The notes under the pieces are model-generated. The model saw nothing but the letters and a program-made list of their open reading frames with translations. It had not been told where the DNA came from and ran no database searches. A stretch of DNA of 64,000 nucleotides. Origin: Ampullaceana balthica (lineage: Eukaryota; Mollusca; Gastropoda; Lymnaeidae). Positions within the stretch are counted from its first letter, which is position 1; each line of letters opens with the position of its first letter. Of this stretch, positions 46,001-58,232 are shown in pieces. A program made the position numbers and the translations under genes. The stretch covers positions 372,001 to 436,000 of the forward strand of contig CALYLW010000042.1 in assembly GCA_944989445.1 (NCBI GenBank). Direction: 5' to 3'.

Positions 46001-48075
46001 GACAGCTATAAGTTGTATTATGTTTTTATTTGGCTTTAGGTCACATTGATACGTCATCCATGATTGCTCCTGACAGCTATATGTTGTATTATGTTTTGAT
46101 TAGGCTTTAGGTCACATTGATACGTCATCCATGATTGCTCCTGACAGCTATAAGTTGTATTATGTTTTGAGAAGACTTTAGGTCACATTGATACGTCATC
46201 CATGAATGCTCCTGACAGCTATAAGTTGTATTATGTTTTGAGAAGACTTTAGGTCACATTGATATGTCATTCATGATTGATCCTGACAGCTATAAGTTGT
46301 ATTATGTTTTGAGAAGGCTTTAGGTCACATTGATACGTCATCCATGATTGCTCCTGACAGCTATAACTTGTATTATGTTTTGAGAAGGCTTTAGGTCACA
46401 TTGATACGTCATCCATGATTGCTCCTGACAGCTATAAGTTGTATTATGTTTTGAGAAGACTTTAGGTCAAATTGATATGTCATTCATGATTGATCCTGAC
46501 AGCTATAAGTTGTATTATGTTTTGAGAAGGCTTTAGGTCACATTGATACGTCATCCATGATAGCTCCTGACACCTATAAGTTGTATTATGTTTTGAGAAG
46601 GCTTTAGGTCACATTGATACGTCATCCATCATTGCTCCTGACACCTATAAGTTGTATTATGTTTTGAGAAGGCTTTAGGTCACATTGATACGTCATCCAT
46701 CATTGCTCCTGACACCTATAAGTTGTATTATGTTTTGAGAAGGCTTTAGGTCACATTGATACGTCATCCATGATTGATCCTGACAGCTACAAGTTGTATT
46801 ATGTTTTGAGAAGGCTTTAGGTCACATTGATACGTCATCCATCATTGCTCCTGACAGCTATAAGTTGTATTATGTTTTGAGAAGACTTTAGGTAACATTG
46901 AAACGTCATCCATGGTTGCTCCCTACAGCTATAAGTTGTATTATGTTTTGAGAAGACTTTAGGTCACATTGATACGTCATCCATGAATGCTCCTGACAGC
47001 TATAAGTTGTATTATGTTTTGAGAAGACTTTAGGTCACATTGATATGTCATTCATGATTGATCCTGACAGCTATAAGTTGTATTATGTTTTGAGAAGGCT
47101 TTAGGTCACATTGATACGTCATCCATGATTGCTCCTGACAGCTATAACTTGTATTATGTTTTGAGAAGGCTTTAGGTCACATTGATACGTCATCCATGAT
47201 TGCTCCTGACAGCTATAAGTTGTATTATGTTTTGAGAAGACTTTAGGTCACATTGATATGTCATTCATGATTGATCCTGACAGCTATAAGTTGTATTATG
47301 TTTTGAGAAGGCTTTAGGTCACATTGATACGTCATCCATGATAGCTCCTGACACCTATAAGTTGTATTATGTTTTGAGAAGGCTTTAGGTCACATTGATA
47401 CGTCATCCATCATTGCTCCTGACACCTATAAGTTGTATTATGTTTTGAGAAGGCTTTAGGTCACATTGATACGTCATCCATGATTGATCCTGACAGCTAC
47501 AAGTTGTATTATGTTTTGAGAAGGCTTTAGGTCACATTGATACGTCATCCATCATTGCTCCTGACACCTATAAGTTGTATTATGTTTTGAGAAGGCTTTA
47601 GGTCACATTGATACGTCATCCATGATTGATCCTGACAGCTACAAGTTGTATTATGTTTTGAGAAGGCTTTAGGTCACATTGATACGTCATCCATCATTGC
47701 TCCTGACAGCTATAAGTTGTATTATGTTTTGAGAAGGCTTTAGGTCACATTGATACGTCATCCATGATTGCTCCTGACAGCTATAAGTTGTATTATGTTT
47801 TGAGAAGACTTTAGGTCACATTGATACGTCCTCCATGATTGCTCCTGACACCTATAAGTTGTATTATGTTTTGAGAAGACTTTAGGTCACATTGATACGT
47901 CATCCATGATTGATCCTGACACCTATAAGTTGTATTATGTTTTGAGAAGACTTTAGGTCACATTGATACGTCATCCATGATTGCTCCTGACAGCTATAAG
48001 TTGTATTATGTTTTGAGAAGGCTTTAGGTCACATTGATACGTCATCCATGATTGCTCCTGACACCTATAAGTTGT
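46001..48075. repeat. Satellite, 71-bp unit, about 29 copies, with higher-order structure
   Basis: Same sequence as the 48-bp unit plus 23 bp beginning AGCTATAAGTTGTATTATG. Rare variants recur exactly 781 bp apart (11 units): 'catgaatgc' at 46201/46982, 'gatatgtcat' at 46261/47042 and 46474/47255, 'ctataacttg' at 46361/47142, 'tagctcctg' at 46561/47342. The duplicated block covers roughly 46170-46680 and 46950-47460. Confidence 0.96.
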
Positions 48076-48220
48076 GACACATGTCAATCAGGTTAGCACA
48101 GGCAATCGGTTGTCCCCTAATCGTGTCCCTTGGAATGCCAACGAAAGTAATTTTTTCCCTCCCCACCTCATCCCCCCTTCCCCGGCGTTAGCTTGCACAC
48201 ACATGCTGCAGTCATCTATA
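48076..48220. other. Spacer, nothing recognised
   Basis: C-rich run near 48160-48185. No gene. Confidence 0.4.
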
Positions 48221-48221
48221 C

Positions 48222-48430
48222 AGTCAAACCTCTCATAGCGAGATTAATTCTTTCCAGAGTCTTACTCGTTGAGCGAAACACTCGTTATACGAAAAAAATA
48301 ATTCCATACAAATCAATGTAAAATACGTTAATCTGTTCCATGCTGAAAAAAAATACTTATTTTAAAAACAATTTTATTAAGATTTATTCAAATAAAATTA
48401 CGTATGAATTGTTAAAGAGTGTAAGAACTA
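48222..48430. mobile_element. Probable terminus of a pogo/Tigger-like element
   Basis: 'CAGTCAAACCTCTCATAGCG' preceded by TATA, then 'ttaattctttccagagtctt' and 'cgttatacgaaaaaa', is the style of invertebrate pogo/Tigger ends (CAGTCNAACCTC..., TA target). The opposite end was not found. Recognition is partly from memory. Confidence 0.5.
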
Positions 48431-48845
48431 GAATGTAATTTAGATTTGAAACAAAAAAACTGGAAAAAAAATGAATTTATGACAAATAATTATTCCCTTT
48501 TCGGCCGAAACGTCCACTGTCGTGTTAGTTTAAAAATAAAGCTCAAATCTATTGTTTTCATTGCACAATTTGTTTATGTATTTTGTATCTTAAACGGTTC
48601 AATCTATAATGTTAAACCTAAATTTTCTAATATAAACTAAAATATTCAAAATTGACCAGAGTAATAACATTTAGTTGCATCGTTAAATCTAGAAACACAA
48701 GATGATAGGAGAGCAAAGAGTAAAGTATATAGTAATAATAAATACGGCAGTTAATTCTAACTTGGTAATACTGTACAACACAAAGATAATCTAAAACAAC
48801 CCTCAAATAGACATAGGGATAAAAACACATTTTTTTATTCTGTAT
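48431..48845. other. No gene seen
   Basis: AT-rich. Frames of 64-67 codons are low-complexity and unrecognised. Confidence 0.45.
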
Positions 48846-49085
48846 GCATTAACTATCACATGCCAATTCTCGTTCTTCCCGTCTGTAATTCTAATGGGAA
48901 TCGGTCGCTTGATCAAACAAGGGGGGAAAAAACACCAAAAGTATATCCTCATTTTAAACTCTAATAAAAATACAAGACTAGTCATAAAACATTGATAAGC
49001 GTATGACGCAACAATCTTCTGCATAGAAGTAGCGTCTGTAACAAATACTATAAGATAAGATACGGTAAGATAAGATCAGATAGCA
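48846..49085 (+). mobile_element. LINE 3'-end fragment
   Basis: Matches the complement of 60125-60310: 'cgttcttcccgtctgtaatt', 'gacgcaacaatcttctgca', 'agcgtctgtaac' and a terminal 'ataagataaga' run. Confidence 0.75.
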
Positions 49086-49357
49086 TACTTTTGAGCAGTA
49101 TTCAGAATTTTAGTTGGGAAATTTAAAAAAAAACAATTAAAAAAACGAGATTTCTATTGAAATGATTGGAAAAAATGATCGATTAATTTTTAAATTGATC
49201 GAAATTTTTATCCACTCCCCCCCCACCCCATTTTTCCATCCGCTGTCCCATTTTTGCATACAAAATGGGGGGAAATACTTTTTTTCTTCAGAAACCCATC
49301 AAATTTCAAAGGAGATTTTAGAAGTTATGTTGTTGCTCTTTAACGTTTGGTTCGGAT
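49086..49357. other. No gene seen
   Basis: Short AT-rich spacer with a C-run at 49217-49226. Confidence 0.45.
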
Positions 49358-50875
49358 GAAGTTATTTAAGTAGCGAGTAATGTCCGGTTGATCAACGTGA
49401 AGTTATTTAAGTAGCGAGTAATGCCTGGTTCATTAACGTGAAGTTATTTAAGTAGCGAGTAATGCCTGGTTCATTAACGTGAAGTTATTTAAGTAGCGAG
49501 TAATGCCTGGTTCATTAACGTGAAGTTATTTAAGTAGCGAGTAATGCCCGGCTCATTAACGTGAAGTTATTTAAGTAGCGAGTAATGCCTGGTTCATTAA
49601 CGTGAAGTTATTTAAGTAGCGAGTAATGCCTGGTTCATTAACGTGAAGTTATTTAAGTAGCGAGTAATGCCTGGTTCATTAACGTGAAGTTATTTAAGTA
49701 GCGAGTAATGCCCGGCTCATCAACGTGAAGTTATTTAAGTAGCGAGTAATGCCTGGTTCATTAACGTGAAGTTATTTAAGTAGCGAGTAATGCCTGGTTC
49801 ATTAACGTGAAGTTATTTAAGTAGCGAGTAAAGCCTGGTTCATTAACGTGAAGTTATTTAAGTAGCGAGTAATGCCCGGCTCATCAACGTGAAGTTATTT
49901 AAGTAGCGAGTAATGCCTGGTTCATTAACGTGAAGTTATTTAAGTAGCGAGTAATGCCCGGCTCATCAACGTGAAGTTATTTAAGTAGCGAGTAATGCCT
50001 GGTTCATTAACGTGAAGTTATTTAAGTAGCGAGTAATGCCTGGCTCATCAACGTGAAGTTATTTAAGTAGTGAGTAATGTCCGGTTCATTAACGGGAAGT
50101 TATTTAAGTAGCGAGTAATGCCTGGTTCATTAACGTGAAGTTATTTAAGTAGCGAGTAATGCCTGGTTCATTAACGTGAAGTTATTTAAGTAGCGAGTAA
50201 TGTCAGGTTCATTAACGTGAAGTTATTTAAGTAGCGAGTAATGCCTGGTTCATTAACGTGAAGTTATTTAAGTAGCGAGTAATGCCTGGTTCATTAACGT
50301 GAAGTTATTTAAGTAGCGAGTAATGCCTGGCTCATCAACGTGAAGTTATTTAAGTAGCGAGTAATGCCCGGTTCATTAACGTGAAGTTATTTAAGTAGCG
50401 AGTAATGCCTGGTTCATTAACGTGAAGTTATTTAAGTAGCGAGTAATGCCTGGTTCATTAACGTGAAGTTATTTAAGTAGCGAGTAATGCCTGGTTCATT
50501 AACGTGAAGTTATTTAAGTAGCGAGTAATGCCTGGTTCATTAATGTGAAGTTATTTAAGTAGCGAGTAATGCCTGGTTCATTAACGTGAAGTTACTTAAG
50601 TAGCGAGTAATGCCTGGTTCATTAACGTGAAGTTATTTAAGTAGCGAGTAATGCCTGGTTCATTAACGTGAAGTTATTTAAGTAGCGAGTAATGCCTGGT
50701 TCATTAACGTGAAGTTATTTAAGTAGCGAGTAATGCCTGGTTCATTAACGTGAAGTTATTTAAGTAGCGAGTAATGCCTGGTTCAATAATGTGACGTTAT
50801 TTAAGTAGCGAGTAATGTCCCGCTCATCCACATGAAGTTATTTAAGTAGCGATTAATTCCCGGTTGATCAACGAG
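49358..50875. repeat. Minisatellite, 41-bp unit, about 37 copies
   Basis: Unit starts GAAGTTATTTAAGTAGCGAG and continues 'taatgcctggttcattaacgt' (shown in two parts). Variants 'cccggctcatcaacg' are scattered in the middle. Copies at both edges are the most diverged. 41 bp closes all frames. Confidence 0.97.
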
Positions 50876-50967
50876 ATGAAAATAAGATTCACATGAGGTC
50901 CACGTCATCAATGGTTTGAAAACTTGAATGAGATACACATCTAACAAATATACACGATAATCAATTG

Positions 50968-51258
50968 AACAGGTGCCAATAATAGAGCATGTCCTAACAA
51001 ACAGGTGCCAGTAATAGAGCATGTCCTAACAAACAGGTGCCAATAATAGAGCATGTCCTAACAAACAGGTGCCAATAATAGAGCATGTCCTAACAAACAG
51101 GTGCCAATAATAGAGCATGTCCTAACAAACAGGTGCCAATAATAGAGCATGTCCTAACAAACAGGTGCCAATAATAGAGCATGTCCTAACAAACAGGTGC
51201 CAATAATAGAGCATGTCCTAACAAACAGGTGCCAATAATAGAACATGTCCTAATAAAT
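50968..51258. repeat. Minisatellite, 32-bp unit, 9 copies
   Basis: CAGGTGCCAATAATAGAGCA followed by 'tgtcctaacaaa'. Nearly identical copies (one has 'agtaat', the last 'gaacatg'). Confidence 0.97.
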
Positions 51259-51982
51259 AGCGCAGAGGAGTTCTGTGCGCCATCAAACAGAAGAAACAAA
51301 ATTCGGATTTCCCTTTATTTGGCCAACTAGATTAATCATATCCTTTAAAAAAAATCGTACTTGAATCCTATCGACTATGTACAAAATACAGAATGACGTC
51401 AGACAATTCACTTTCTCAAATGAGGCTTAATACCTTAAATTACACCCCGTCCCCTCTACCATACACACACGCACACACATACAAACACACACCCATACAC
51501 ACACAGAGATATTTCCCTTGCACTTTTTTTGGGTCCCTATTATGATATGAACCACATTTTCATTCCTTCCTCAACTCACCCTCTCCCAGCCCTTGCAATA
51601 GAAAATCCTGATGCACAATTTATTATTAATCAGCCCATAAAAACGTCATGAAAATTGCGTGTTCAAATTACTCGTCTTGGTAGAAGGGGTCACACAAATT
51701 ATTTCCCTTTTGAGGTGGTGGGCGCCAAAACAATAAATTCTGCACGGCTTCTTCCACCCCTTCCCAGTTTTCTTTAATCTCTGAACTGATATTTAAATGT
51801 TTTAGTCAAAGAGACTTAGGAAAGTCTGTCAGAAGTGACGATTCGGCTGCGAGGTTATGACTCCGACAAGTTCGCCAAACAGAATCCGTCCGTGAGACCT
51901 AAGAAAGATTCTTCAGAAATGAAGAAGATGCCCAACACTGTAGAGTGTGTTTCTTACCATCTCATGTGCTTAGGGTGAAAAC
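51259..51982. other. No gene seen
   Basis: CA-rich patch at 51465-51505. No coding signal. Confidence 0.45.
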
Positions 51983-52158
51983 AAATCCATGGCTTTGACT
52001 CAATGATCCAACTGAAAGACTTTGACAAATCCATGGCTTTGACACAATGATCTAACTGCAAGACTTTGACAAATCCATGGCTTTGACTCAATGATCTAAC
52101 TGCAAGACTTTGACAAATCCATGGCTTTGACTAAATGATCTAACTGCAAGACTTTGAC
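51983..52158. repeat. Tandem repeat, 44-bp unit, 4 copies, fading rightwards
   Basis: AAATCCATGGCTTTGACTCA then 'atgatctaactgcaagactttgac' in part. Degenerate 'atgacctta' and 'gactt' echoes continue to about 52300. Confidence 0.9.
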
Positions 52159-52711
52159 AGCATGACCTTATGCCATGACTTAAAACACACGCAATTGTTA
52201 AATGACCTTATTCTAAGGCTTTAACTTTAACCCCGTCAAATGTCTCAATGACCTTACTCCGTCATTTTAACACCATGATGTTACTCTAGGACTTTTTACT
52301 CAAAAAACCTGTTTGGAAAACACGGCGAGACACCGAGCAGACCAGAGGGAGGAGATCAAGAGAGATGAGGGCAGGAAAGAATAAAGTGGAAGAAGTATAG
52401 AGAAACAGGAAGGTACAAATTGTAAGGAGGAGAAAGAGAACGAGGTGATGGGCAAATATTAGGAGATAAAGAGGAAGAATAGGAGGACTAGAGTGATGAG
52501 AATGTGAAAAGAAGACAGGTGCCATGAGGAGATGGTAAAGATAAGTGCTATGGGGCTGATAAGAGAAGAATGTTTCAGCAATCCGCTCGATAAAAGTCAA
52601 AGGTGGAAATGTTGAATATTCTTATTTAGAATTTTTTTTTAAAAGAGTGAATGAAAGATTCTCAAAGAATAAAAAAAAACATGAACGTTTCAAACTCCAC
52701 GTGACCAATAG
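52159..52711. other. No gene seen
   Basis: Purine-rich plus strand at 52330-52570. The 104-codon minus-strand frame is Leu/Ser/His-rich from that composition. No family recognised. Confidence 0.45.
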
Positions 52712-54306
52712 GGGGCCGTCCATAAATGACGTCACGCGATTTTGGCCGATTTTTTACCCCCTCCCTCCCCCTCGTCACGCGTCGTCACAAAAAGTTAGAC
52801 CCCCCCCTCGAAAAATACGTCACAAAGCTTTGACTTTTCCAAAAAAAAACAACAACAACTTATTTTCTATTTGAAAATAAGTATGTTTCAAATCACTTTT
52901 ATTGTCATTTAAGTATTTATTATTTATTTAGTGAAGATCTACATTGTAATATCGTAACCCGCGTGAAGCATTTTTTTCAAAACGTTTAACCGGCCTTCAA
53001 AAAACGAACTGTGTTAATATCCTTAGATTATATTTTATTTTAATGAATACAAATTAAACATTGACTATTAATCATCACGGTTAACGTCTTTGTTTAGAAA
53101 AAAAATATTTTAAAATAATATTTTTAAAATGTATTTTTTAAAAAATCCCTCAATTGAAAGAGGTCGGCGAACAGGGGTAAATAAACTCATCTGGGGTCAA
53201 AAAGGAATTCTTGGGGGTAATGCAGACTCATTTGGGACACATAACATCCACTACAATCCTCTACATATATTAAAACACGTCATGTGTACGTGAACGCTTG
53301 GAACATATGCCCATTATTGAACCGGTTCCTTCCAGAAAATGCATTTTTTAAAAATATGACAACTATGTAGATTTCTTACCTACGTACTATAGGAAGACAC
53401 CTAAATCCACCCTACTTTCATTTATATTGACACGAGTGATATTTAAAATTAATGCCTTCAAAACTGAGCTAAGAAGAAAAGTTGCTTTGTGCTCATTTCG
53501 AATTGCAATGTCAAGAATTTGATGCATTAAATGAAGTTTATGAATACTTGACAACTTTTAAATGGGCGCATTTATCATTATATCTAGAATGGCCAGGGGT
53601 GTTTGACCAAAAACCAACCGAACAATTATATCAAACTTAAAACGTTTATAATTCTATCAAATAGATCCCCCCCCCCATTTTTTTTTAAAAAGGGATATTC
53701 CGTTACGTTTTGACTTAAAATATCTACACATAATCCTATTCTGATCATTTGTAGACACTTGTCATGCTTGTAAAACTCACCGATAGCATTTTTTTTGGAG
53801 GGGGGGGGGCTAACAACGATCCCCCATATCCCCGAGTCATGTGAGCAGTACCTAGAGTCTGGGGGTGGGGGGGGGGTAACGCACACATAAACTGGTATTA
53901 TTTGGGATAACGGGCAAAAAAGTTCGACGACGGAGCTGCGGTTACATCACAAATGCTTTGATGTCAACATCAAACGACACAGTGTAACAATTTCATTCGT
54001 TATCTTGTGAGTTCTCAAACTTAAGAATTATAATTAGATTTCATTTTCGTCTCTTGATAGCTTACGCCAACCAGCATCTGATGGCCTACCGACCGGCACA
54101 TTGAGAAGCCCTGATATTAAAAAAAATAATATAAAAATTCATTAAATAAATTGTAAGCCACCAAATATTTCAGTGGAAGTTTTATTTAAAGTTACCCTTT
54201 TGATGTGACGTCACATTTATTCAACCCCACTCCCTCCCCCTCGTCACGCATCGTCACAAAAGTGTGACCCCCCTCCAGGAGCGTGACGTCATTTATGGAC
54301 GGCCCC
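52712..54306. mobile_element. 1,595-bp relative of the GGGGCCGTCC miniature family
   Basis: Ends are GGGGCCGTCCATAAATGACG and, inverted, CGTCATTTATGGACGGCCCC. TAG flanks both sides (52709-52711 and 54307-54309). Compared with 23855-24245 it is in inverse orientation, and homology breaks at about 52980 and resumes at about 54175, so around 1.2 kb is either an insertion or sequence lost from the small copies. No transposase was recognised inside. Confidence 0.8.
54062..54112. mobile_element. Fragment of the 187-bp hAT miniature family
   Basis: 'gatggcctaccgaccggcac' followed by 'attgagaagccctg' resembles one end of 8339-8525. Confidence 0.5.
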
Positions 54307-54399
54307 TAGACACGGGTTTCTCTCGTAGTATATTATCGTATAGTAAAGTCGATCGTTCTAAACAAAATATGGCGTCCTACTCTTAACCGTTGTTAATGT

Positions 54400-54690
54400 C
54401 TATAGCCAATGTTGACAGTGTTTTCGTTATCCTGGTTCGTTCAGGCAACCGATTCCACGCCCGAATTTCAGACGGTAAGAAGATTTGCTTATAGAACCAG
54501 AAAAGTATTTTATCCATTTTCTGTCTGTGTTGTATTATATTATTTTTTTCCCAACTAGAATTTAATGCCTTATATTATACTATTATTTTTATTTTGCTCT
54601 TTGTTCTCTAATGTTTCTAGATATTGTTTTTTTTTAAACTAATGTTGCTTTTGTCAATTTTGAATGTTTAACAAAAACTAAACTTTGAAG
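54400..54690 (-). mobile_element. LINE fragment, C-terminal end of the RT frame
   Basis: 'ggcaaccgattccacgcccg' and 'ttgctctttgttctctaatg' parallel 60272-60480 in the same orientation. Strongly decayed. Confidence 0.7.
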
Positions 54691-54884
54691 GAAGGCAAAA
54701 TAAATAAATAATTTTTTTTTAAATTTTAGATACTATTTCATTCTTTCACTTTCTGAGCACATGTTTGTATTTTTATCATTGTTTTTGCATTTAAAAAAAT
54801 GAAATTAATGAAATTGCTTCAGTAAAATAAAAAAGGATCATTGAAGTATATTGTTTACGAGCAACAAAGCCCGACCAAGGACGT

Positions 54885-55135
54885 TCCGCCACCATTCGGT
54901 GGCACGTTGTAACTCCCCTCCAACAGCCGTCTCGACCGGCATACATGTGCATCACGTCAAAAATACTATCCATTATAGTTAAAATAAATAACTCGTAAAA
55001 ACAGAACTTTTGACTATAAATCCAAACACGCAAAACTCAAAATAAAGTCTTGGAAGACATATTGCACCAAAAATAACTCGTTTTGAACGTCCGCGGAAAC
55101 GTGTTCAATTTATGGAATATATGTTACAAGTATGA
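54885..55135 (-). repeat. Dispersed element joining the 29.6-kb and 28.4-kb modules
   Basis: The left part is the complement of the segment at 29570-29615, and the right part the complement of 28430-28580 ('ttttgaacgtccgcggaaac', 'gcaccaaaaataactcg'). It also has 'ttttgactataaatcc' as in the 2.8-5.4 kb units. Confidence 0.65.
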
Positions 55136-55334
55136 CTGGAAGATTTCCAACCCAGGTTTAATGATCCGTAGTGCTGCAATGCGGCTCTCGGCAATTTTTT
55201 TTAATGTTTTAAAATGGCTCTCAGTTACTACAGATATGGCCACCCCTGGTCTAGATATAACTTAAACAAGGTAACGGGAAGTCTGGAAAAATGACACAAC
55301 AAAACAACGAACGTCTCGGCGAGAAAAATGAACA
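55136..55334. other. No gene seen
   Basis: 'ggccacccctggtctag' at 55238-55254 looks like a hAT-type terminus, unpaired. Confidence 0.35.
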
Positions 55335-55396
55335 TGTCAGTAGGAACAACGGACGTGTCAGTAGGAACATTGGACGTGTCAGTAGGAACAACGGAA
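55335..55396. repeat. 21-bp repeat, 3 copies
   Basis: GTCAGTAGGAACAACGGACG plus T, three times with two changes. Confidence 0.85.
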
Positions 55397-55981
55397 TAAT
55401 TGATATTATGATATGCAATAGTGTATATCGAAACATTTTATTGTGTAAGCCTTCTGAATGCAGTCCTAAATACATTTGATAGGCCAGAGCTCAAGGAGAG
55501 ACACTATAGACAACAACTGTTGGAGACAATTCTCAACTTCACTGAAACGTTTCCCTTTATTACGCTATAAAAAAATCACCTTCTGGCCGTTTTGACGAAA
55601 ATTTAATGTGACTTTCTTCTTGTAAACAAATGGATAATTTAGAGGGCAAGGTTGTGAATCCGTAATCAGATGAAATGTAACAGGGACAGGTATGTTTGGC
55701 TGCACGCCTTAATATCGAATTGACGTTATTGTACGGTACATTAAATCATCCTATCATTTAGATCTTTTATTTTGAACGCCTCACGTAGATTTTAATGTGT
55801 GTCTTTAAACGCATCCAATAAGTTTGTCTTTTTCTGTGTAAGTCAAAAGGAATTCAGTTATAGGTTAACGCTATTTTTTAATACATTGTGTCTACAAGCA
55901 ATTGAAACATATACAGATATTGTGTGGAGCGTTTGATGTGGTTGGTTTTGTACTTGTTTTTTTTGTGGATTGATGAGTAGA
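55397..55981. other. No gene seen
   Basis: About 580 bp without recognisable content. Confidence 0.45.
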
Positions 55982-56072
55982 TTGTGTGGTTGCTTGTGTG
56001 GTTGCTTGTGTGGTTGCTTGTGTGGTTGCTTGTGTGGTTGCTTGTTTGGTTGCTTGTGTGGTTGCTTGTGTG
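55982..56072. repeat. 12-bp repeat, about 7.5 copies
   Basis: TTGTGTGGTTGC repeated nearly perfectly. Open in all frames locally. Confidence 0.93.
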
Positions 56073-56164
56073 GTGATTTTTTTTCTGTAGTTTTAAAGTT
56101 ATATTGTAAATTTTGGGTCGATAAAGTTTTTTATAACGATTTACTAAAAGATGGCATCGCAATG

Positions 56165-56567
56165 GACAGGCGTCATGACAGTGGACAGTTGTTATGTCAG
56201 TGTACAGTTGTCATGTCAGTGGACAGTTGTTATGTCAGTGTACAGTTGTCATGTCAGTGGACAGTTGTTATGTCAGTGTACAGTTGTCATGACAGTGGAC
56301 AGTTGTTATGTCAGTGTACAGTTGTCATGTCAGTGGACAGTTGTTATGTCAGTGTACAGTTGTCATGACAGTGGACAGTTGTTATGTCAGTGTACAGTTG
56401 TCATGTCAGTGGACAGTTGTCATGTCAGTGTACAGTTGTCATGTCAGTGGACAGTTGTTATGTCAGTGAAAGTTGTCATGTCATTGGACAGTTGTCATGT
56501 CACTGGAAGTTGCCATTTTAGTGGACAGTTTTTACGTCAGTGGACAGTTGTCATGTCAGTGGACAGA
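56165..56567. repeat. Minisatellite, 19-bp unit, 38-bp dimer structure, about 21 copies
   Basis: GTCAGTGGACAGTTGTCAT and GTCAGTGTACAGTTGTTAT-type monomers alternate, so the effective unit is a 38-bp dimer. A 'catgacag' variant marks 56174, 56288 and 56364, multiples of 19 apart. Copies decay after 56460. Confidence 0.95.
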
Positions 56568-57990
56568 CCTAATCGACAATCTCACGGCTTGTGTTGTCCT
56601 GTGACAATCGTGCGATGTCCAGTAAGACGAAGGGTGGGTCACCATACACCTCGATTCACCGCGGCGGGGAGGGTCGGGTTTGCTGGCGGTCACTCTGACC
56701 CAAGGGGAGGGTGTGCTGGCATCAAGAAGGGGACGGGAGTGGGTGCGGGGGGGGGGTATGGATGAAGCATGAGATGGATTGATGAGTGAATGTTTATAGT
56801 TGTTGGCAGGAAATTGATAGCTAGAGAACGTGTTTCAAAAACCAAAGGCAATGAATGATATATGACGTGAGTCGAAGAGGAGATGTTCCTACACACTTCA
56901 GAGAGGCACGGAGGATTTGGAATATCAGGAATAGAGGCATCAAGAATTAAGGATATCAGACAACCTTTTTTATTTGAAAATTAAAAAGAAATCGAAAATT
57001 AATTAGAGAATGATTAAATAAGCTGAGCCCCCGAAGAGCCAAGTGAATAAGGAAACGTGTGTATGTGTGTGTGTGAGGAGGAGGGGGAGAGTGAAATATT
57101 TAAATAGATGGAACATAACTACATTTAATTTATATACGAGTAAAGTCTTTTACTTAAGTTCTTTGCAACACTGTTTTAATCATAAACACCAGTAATATAC
57201 TTTTTTAAATGTACAATAAAAACTGGAATTGTTTAGATTGTTCAGAGTAATCTTGATTTTTATTTTTTTACATATGTTCATCATAATAATCTTCTGTGCA
57301 TGACGAGCGTCTGTAATAGATAAGAGAAGTCGATCGAGTACTTAAAAATGTTCATTATAAACCTTAGTTCTTGATCATGTTAAGTTCAAACTTAAATCAG
57401 TTACATAATTGAAAGACAATTTGTCTCTTCACGCTAATGACGTAATCAAAATCATTCTGATTATAACTTACAATTTTTTGTATGAACAAAAATCAAACAT
57501 GCGCACAGAAATAATTATTCAAATTATCCATACAACGAGCTAAATAAAAAAAAAGTTAAACGTAAGAAGACAGATGTGGCAAAAATATATTCGTAGCATA
57601 CTACAAAAATATATAGATTTTTTTTTAACCCGCCTGGCTTATTCAATCCTTGAGGTTATTTATCAAATGAAAGCTTTTCTTCAATTAAGATATTCAGAAT
57701 GTCTAAAAAAATTAAATTAAAAAGTAAATTTTATAAATACAGTTCACTTCAAACAGGGCCTTTGAGAAATAATAAAGAACGAATGGCTTGAAGCAATTTA
57801 TTGAGAAAACAATCCAGAAACAATAAAAAAATATAGTGGTATTTAAATGTAAGGATTAAAGAAATGCAATTATATTTCAAACCTCCTTTTTAATAGAGAA
57901 TGATAATTCTTTTCGATTTTAAAATCTAAAGCAAAACAAAAAAAAACAAACGAACAAATATAATCATCTATATAGGTGGCTGACGCACAA
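56568..57990. other. No gene seen; LINE 3' scrap and G-run
   Basis: G-rich run at 56726-56758, GT-rich patch at 57058-57090. 57282-57332 ('ataatcttctgtgcatgacg', 'gcgtctgtaatagataag') is a short plus-strand LINE 3'-end fragment. The rest is AT-rich without genes. Confidence 0.55.
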
Positions 57991-58112
57991 ATGTCAATAG
58001 GTGACATGTGTAATTGTCAATAGGTGATATGTGTGAGTGTCAATAGGCGACATGTTTGAGTGTCATTTAGTGACATGTGTGAGTGTCAGAGTAGGTGACA
58101 TGTGTGAGAAAA
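57991..58112. repeat. 23-bp repeat, 5 copies
   Basis: TGTCAATAGGTGACATGTGT then 'gag', with several substitutions. Confidence 0.9.
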
Positions 58113-58230
58113 AATATGGCCAATATCTGACATACGGCATAGTCACTTTATGCATGCAATTTTAGTACAGTTTTTTCTTCGTTATAAGTTCAATAAAACT
58201 TTAGAAAGCACACTACCTGAATAAGTGTTG

Positions 58231-58232
<2 letters not shown>

